Shown piece after piece: positions 60,639 to 64,000 of a stretch of DNA of 64,000 bases (the stretch's first letter is position 1; every line of letters starts with the position of its first letter). Under the pieces are notes generated by a model, which worked only from the letters and a program-made list of their open reading frames with translations, did no database searches and had not been told where the DNA came from. This DNA is from Chitinophaga pollutisoli. Lineage in GTDB: Bacteria > Bacteroidota > Bacteroidia > Chitinophagales > Chitinophagaceae. The translations under genes and the position numbers were made by a program. The DNA lies in assembly GCF_038396755.1 (NCBI RefSeq), contig NZ_CP149822.1:5114001-5178000 (forward strand), read 5' to 3'.

Positions 60639-61247
60639 ATGCAGACAAGCAATACCACAGAACAACAGATCATCGAAGCGGCGCGCAAGATATTCATGCA
60701 CAGGGGCTTAGCAGGCGCTAGGATGCAGGATATCGCTGACGAGGCGGGGATCAACAAAGCGATGCTGCATTATTATTACCGCAGTAAAGACAAGCTGTTC
60801 GACATCGTGTTCACCGAAGCGGTAGAGATGCTCCTGAGCCGGGTGAGCGCCATTTTCACGGCGGACCTGTTGCTGGAAGACAAGATCCAGTCCGTCATCG
60901 GCAGCTATATTGGCTCCATCGCTGAAAATCCATACCTGCCCTTGTTCATCATGAACGAAATTAACCAGAGCCCCGACCGCTTCGTGCAACGTTTCGTAAA
61001 TACGCCCAGCTTTCCTAACATCCAGGGGTTTGTAATGTTGTTGAAGGGAGAAATGGAGAAAGGGACTATCCGCCGGGTAGATCCTGTTCAACTGATGATC
61101 AGCGTGATCTCCATGTGCGTATTCCCTTTCATCGCCAAACCTTTGCTGAAGGCGGTTTTTCATATTGGGGATCCGGCTTTTGCGCAGTTCATCGAGGAGC
61201 GGAAGGCGTTTGTGAGCAATTTTGTTTTGAACGCGCTGCGGCCCTGA
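60639..61247 (+). CDS. TetR/AcrR-family repressor
   Basis: A 202-residue repressor with an N-terminal helix-turn-helix (QIIEAARKIFMHRGLAGARM, then DIADEAGINKAMLHYYYRSK) and a C-terminal ligand domain (FIMNEINQSPDRFVQRFVN, VISMCVFPFIAKPLLKAVF). The shared operator before this gene and before the downstream exporter operon shows that it probably represses both, with an unknown hydrophobic inducer or a transport substrate as effector. Confidence 0.94.
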   Translation: MQTSNTTEQQIIEAARKIFMHRGLAGARMQDIADEAGINKAMLHYYYRSKDKLFDIVFTEAVEMLLSRVSAIFTADLLLEDKIQSVIGSYIGSIAENPYLPLFIMNEINQSPDRFVQRFVNTPSFPNIQGFVMLLKGEMEKGTIRRVDPVQLMISVISMCVFPFIAKPLLKAVFHIGDPAFAQFIEERKAFVSNFVLNALRP

Positions 61248-61265
61248 TATTTTTTTGGACTGGAA

Positions 61266-61296
61266 TTAACCAAATAGTTAAATAAACGAGTTAGTT
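61266..61296 (+). promoter_or_regulatory. TetR operator copy before the export operon
   Basis: TTAACC-AAAT-AGTTAA (61266-61281) and ACGAGTTAGTT (61286-61296) repeat the elements found before the tetR gene, with one mismatch in the inverted repeat. No clear TAnnTTTG lies here; transcription from the tetR promoter may read through. Confidence 0.68.
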
Positions 61297-62553
61297 ATGT
61301 TTAGATTCCTCATGCCACTGTTGCTGCTGCTTTCCGGGAGCGCCCTGGCGCAGGGGAGCTTCCCCCTCGACTCCGCATGGGCCTCGGCCAGGAGGCATTA
61401 CCCGCTGCTCAGGCAACAGGAGGCTACCGACCGCGCCACCGCCCTGCAGCTCCGCAACATCCGCACCGGCTACCTACCCCAGGCCGAACTGAACGGGAAA
61501 GCCACCTATCAGTCCGACGTGGTGCAGATCCCCATCAAACTGCCCAATGTTTCCATCCCGTCCATTCCCAAAGATCAATATAACCTCAGCCTCGACGTTC
61601 GCCAGCTCATATACGACGGCGGCGCCACCACCGGCCAGCGCGACCTGCAGCTCGCCCGGCAGCAAGCCGACCGGCAAAAGGTGGAAGTCGACCTTCACCA
61701 GCTTCGCCAGCAGGTTACGCAGGTCTACTTCAACGCCCTCATCTGGGATGCCCACATCACCGCCCGCCACGAAATGATCGCCGAAGTAAAACAGCGCCGC
61801 CAAAAACTCCAGGCCGGTGTTGACAACGGCACCGTGCTGGCCAGTCAGGTCGATATGTTGCAGGCCGAAGCCCTCAAAGGCGAGCAGCAACTCGAAGAAG
61901 CCATCAACGGCAAACAAGCCGCCCTGGCCACTTTGGCCTTGCTGACCGGTAAAACTGAATCTGAAATGAATGCCCTTGTGTTACCAGCCCCGGCCGCCAC
62001 AGGAAACGCGCCGCTGCAACGGCCCGAACTGGCTTTGTTCCGCTTCCAGCAAGAGGTGCTCGGCTCCCAGGCGAAGCTCACGGAATCGCTTACACGCCCA
62101 AAGCTGAGCGCATTTGTGCAGGGCGGGTATGGCCGTCCGGGTTTGAATCTGCTGTCCGATAAATTCGATTTCTATTACATGGGCGGCCTCCGCCTCAACT
62201 GGACACTTTGGAACTGGCGCTACCAGCGAACCGAGCGCGCCGTGCTGCACGAGCAGGAAACGGGCATCCAGGCGCAGTCGGAAGCGTTCGATCTTCAGAC
62301 GCGGGCAAAGCTCCTCCAGCAACAGGCGGAGATCAGTACGCTGCAAACCGCCATGGAAAAGGATAAGGAGATCGTGGAGCTGCGGGGGAAAGTGAAAAAC
62401 GTTTCTGCCGCGCAACTCGATAACGGGGTGATGACGGTGCACGATTACCTCACGGATCTCTACGCCGAAACCTCCGCCGTCATCGCCGGCAGAACCCGCG
62501 AAATCCAGTTCGTTTACGCTACTATCCAGTATCAGGTTATAAAAGGTTATTGA
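61297..62553 (+). CDS. TolC-family outer-membrane channel protein
   Basis: A 418-residue channel component with a signal peptide (PLLLLLSGSALAQ), no lipobox, and the two OEP repeats of long helices: DQYNLSLDVRQLIYDGGATT, QQVTQVYFNALIWDAHITA and the late LYAETSAVIAGRTREIQFVY. It is shorter than typical TolC but fits the group that works with HlyD and ABC exporters. It overlaps the HlyD gene region tightly (1 bp gap). The ABC gene follows that. Confidence 0.92.
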   Translation: MFRFLMPLLLLLSGSALAQGSFPLDSAWASARRHYPLLRQQEATDRATALQLRNIRTGYLPQAELNGKATYQSDVVQIPIKLPNVSIPSIPKDQYNLSLDVRQLIYDGGATTGQRDLQLARQQADRQKVEVDLHQLRQQVTQVYFNALIWDAHITARHEMIAEVKQRRQKLQAGVDNGTVLASQVDMLQAEALKGEQQLEEAINGKQAALATLALLTGKTESEMNALVLPAPAATGNAPLQRPELALFRFQQEVLGSQAKLTESLTRPKLSAFVQGGYGRPGLNLLSDKFDFYYMGGLRLNWTLWNWRYQRTERAVLHEQETGIQAQSEAFDLQTRAKLLQQQAEISTLQTAMEKDKEIVELRGKVKNVSAAQLDNGVMTVHDYLTDLYAETSAVIAGRTREIQFVYATIQYQVIKGY

Positions 62554-62554
62554 C

Positions 62555-63451
62555 ATGAAAACATCATTCGCAGCCGCTTTTTCGCTGGCATTCCTCGCCG
62601 CCTGCGCTTCGGGCGACGATATCGCAGACGCCTACGGCAATTTTGAATCCACGGAGGTGATCGTTTCCGCCGAAGCCACCGGCCGCCTCCTCCGTTTCGA
62701 TGTGGAAGAAGGGCAGGTGCTGACGGAAAATTCCGTGGTGGGAGGGATCGATTCCACCCAGCTGCACCTGCGCAAAGCCCAGCTGGGCGCCAATATCAAG
62801 GCGGTAAAGAGCCGTGTGCCGGAAGTGAGCCCGCAGCTGGCCGTTATCCGCCAGCAAATCGCCACGCAGCAAAAAGAAAAAGCGCGCATCGAAAACCTGC
62901 TGAAAGCGAATGCCGCCACGCCCAAGCAGCTCGACGACATCAACGGTGCCATCGCCCTGCTCGAAAAGCAGTACACGTCCACCGCTTCCAGCCTCAATAC
63001 CCAGGTTTCCGGCCTCAGTACCGAAACGCAGCCGCTGGAATTCCAGGTGGAGCAGTTGAAAGACCAGCTCGCGCAAACGCGCGTCGTAAATCCCGTCAAC
63101 GGTACGGTGCTGGTGAAATACGTGGAAGCGGGAGAAGTGGTGAATTACGGGAAACCGCTCTACAAGCTCGCCAATCTTCGCACTATGTATCTCCGGGCTT
63201 ATATCGACGGCAACCAGCTGGCGTCCGTGAAAACGGGGCAACAGGTGAACGTGGGTATCGACCAGCCGGATGGCACCATCCGGCAGATTAAAGGGACGGT
63301 GAGCTGGATTTCGGCGGAAGCGGAATTTACACCCAAGACCGTGCAAACGCGGGAGGAGCGCGTGCGCCAGGTATATGCGCTGAAAGTGCGCGTGGAAAAC
63401 GACGGCAGCCTCAAGATCGGAATGCCGGGAGAAATGCGGATCGCCAAATAA
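62555..63451 (+). CDS. HlyD/YhiI-type periplasmic adaptor lipoprotein
   Basis: A 298-residue membrane-fusion protein. The lipobox is LAAC (Cys17); the usual YhiI/YbhG members are instead anchored by a helix. A biotinyl-lipoyl motif (VIVSAEATGRLLRFDVEEGQ) is followed by a long coiled-coil hairpin (about 70-160), NPVNGTVLVKYVEAGEVVNY and a beta-barrel segment (LRAYIDGNQLASVKTGQQVN). It links the TolC-type channel to the ABC exporter encoded next, 5 bp downstream. Confidence 0.92.
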   Translation: MKTSFAAAFSLAFLAACASGDDIADAYGNFESTEVIVSAEATGRLLRFDVEEGQVLTENSVVGGIDSTQLHLRKAQLGANIKAVKSRVPEVSPQLAVIRQQIATQQKEKARIENLLKANAATPKQLDDINGAIALLEKQYTSTASSLNTQVSGLSTETQPLEFQVEQLKDQLAQTRVVNPVNGTVLVKYVEAGEVVNYGKPLYKLANLRTMYLRAYIDGNQLASVKTGQQVNVGIDQPDGTIRQIKGTVSWISAEAEFTPKTVQTREERVRQVYALKVRVENDGSLKIGMPGEMRIAK

Positions 63452-63456
63452 TCCAT

Positions 63457-64000
63457 ATGCAACCGATCGTTGTAAATAATATCAGCAAATCATACGGAAA
63501 CGTGCAGGCGCTGCGCGATATCAGCTTCGCCGTGGAGCCAGGCGAATTGTTCGGCCTCATCGGGCCCGACGGCGCCGGCAAAAGCACGCTGTTCCGCATC
63601 CTGACCACACTGGTACTCGCGGATAAGGGAAATACTTTCGTCAACGGAATGGATGTGGTGAAAGATTACCGGGCCATCCGCCGTCAGGTGGGATACATGC
63701 CGGGGAAATTCTCCTTGTACCAGGATCTTACAGTGGAGGAGAACCTCCATTTCTTCGCCACCATTTTCAACACGACGGTGAAAGCCAATTACGACATGAT
63801 CCGCGATATTTACGAGCAGATCGCGCCGTTTAAAGACCGCCAGGCCGGCAAGCTTTCCGGCGGGATGAAGCAGAAACTGGCACTGAGCTGCGCCCTCGTG
63901 CACCGGCCCGCCGTACTGTTCCTCGACGAGCCCACCACCGGCGTAGACCCCGTGTCGCGCAAGGAATTCTGGGAAATGCTGCAAAGGCTCCGGGAAAAAG
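63457..64000 (+). CDS. ABC transporter ATP-binding protein (5' part, runs off the window)
   Basis: The first 181 codons of an ABC ATPase, probably of the YbhF/YhiH type, that drives export with the adjacent HlyD and TolC proteins. It has Walker A GPDGAGKST, the Q-loop region YMPGKFSLYQDLTVEENLHF, the signature LSGGMKQK and Walker B VLFLDEPTTGVDP. The frame is open to the window end. Membrane permease genes are expected downstream, outside this window. Confidence 0.94.
   Translation, partial: MQPIVVNNISKSYGNVQALRDISFAVEPGELFGLIGPDGAGKSTLFRILTTLVLADKGNTFVNGMDVVKDYRAIRRQVGYMPGKFSLYQDLTVEENLHFFATIFNTTVKANYDMIRDIYEQIAPFKDRQAGKLSGGMKQKLALSCALVHRPAVLFLDEPTTGVDPVSRKEFWEMLQRLREK

Overview
The window looks like part of a Bacteroidota chromosome, most likely a Chitinophagaceae member close to Chitinophaga. 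The evidence is a SusC/SusD pair whose SusC carries an N-terminal STN domain, a FecI/FecR-type sigma/anti-sigma pair, LytTR regulators, several lipoproteins, promoters of the TTTG...TAnnTTTG type, and weak or absent Shine-Dalgarno sequences. Most genes are GC-rich with GC-ending codons. The SusC/SusD-to-AraC stretch (about 34.8-43 kb) is visibly more AT-rich. No phage, transposase, rRNA or CRISPR array is visible.

Layout. 0-7.3 kb: a VOC protein with an AraC regulator, then a Tat-exported Gfo/Idh/MocA oxidoreductase paired with a very large HEAT-repeat protein carrying two DUF1080 domains (probable keto-sugar metabolism), a small membrane protein and a lipoprotein MsrA. 7.5-16.9 kb: a MutS2-like ATPase without an Smr domain, an AraC regulator and an RND efflux operon (MFP, RND pump, OprM-type channel). 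16.9-17.7 kb: a gene-free stretch with two 72-74 bp inverted-repeat elements and four related CCGGCAGG hairpins. 17.7-24 kb: bestrophin, a Usp-like protein, an OmpR-type two-component system preceded by an 11-bp phased repeat array, and a large secreted serine hydrolase. 24-30.6 kb: two serine tRNAs around an unrecognised gene, a GNAT enzyme, a broken esterase, a lipoprotein, a cupin, a YceI lipoprotein and a broken cupin. 30.7-32.5 kb: a LytS/LytTR pair.

32.9-42.8 kb: an ECF sigma/FecR/SusC/SusD/TlpA-like nutrient-uptake locus, with a small secreted protein, a MauE-like membrane protein and a short AraC-type protein on the other strand. 43-49.3 kb: SMR transporter, two GNATs, AlkD, FKBP, a Tat-exported phospholipase C and a YdeI-like protein. 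49.4-52.1 kb: two membrane proteins followed by a NarL-type two-component system. 52.2-57.1 kb: a TonB-type outer-membrane barrel protein and an ECF sigma module whose order resembles CnrH-CnrY-CnrX, followed by a Spy-like protein. 57.2-64 kb: cardiolipin synthase, ArsR plus SDR sharing ATCGAT operators, a thioesterase, and a TetR-TolC-HlyD-ABC export operon with matching operators in front of the regulator and the operon.

A striking property of the sequence is that five genes are broken by six apparent single-base deletions. Four of the six lie in homopolymer runs of six or more bases. Systematic base-calling undercounts are the simplest explanation, so these genes may be intact in the organism.
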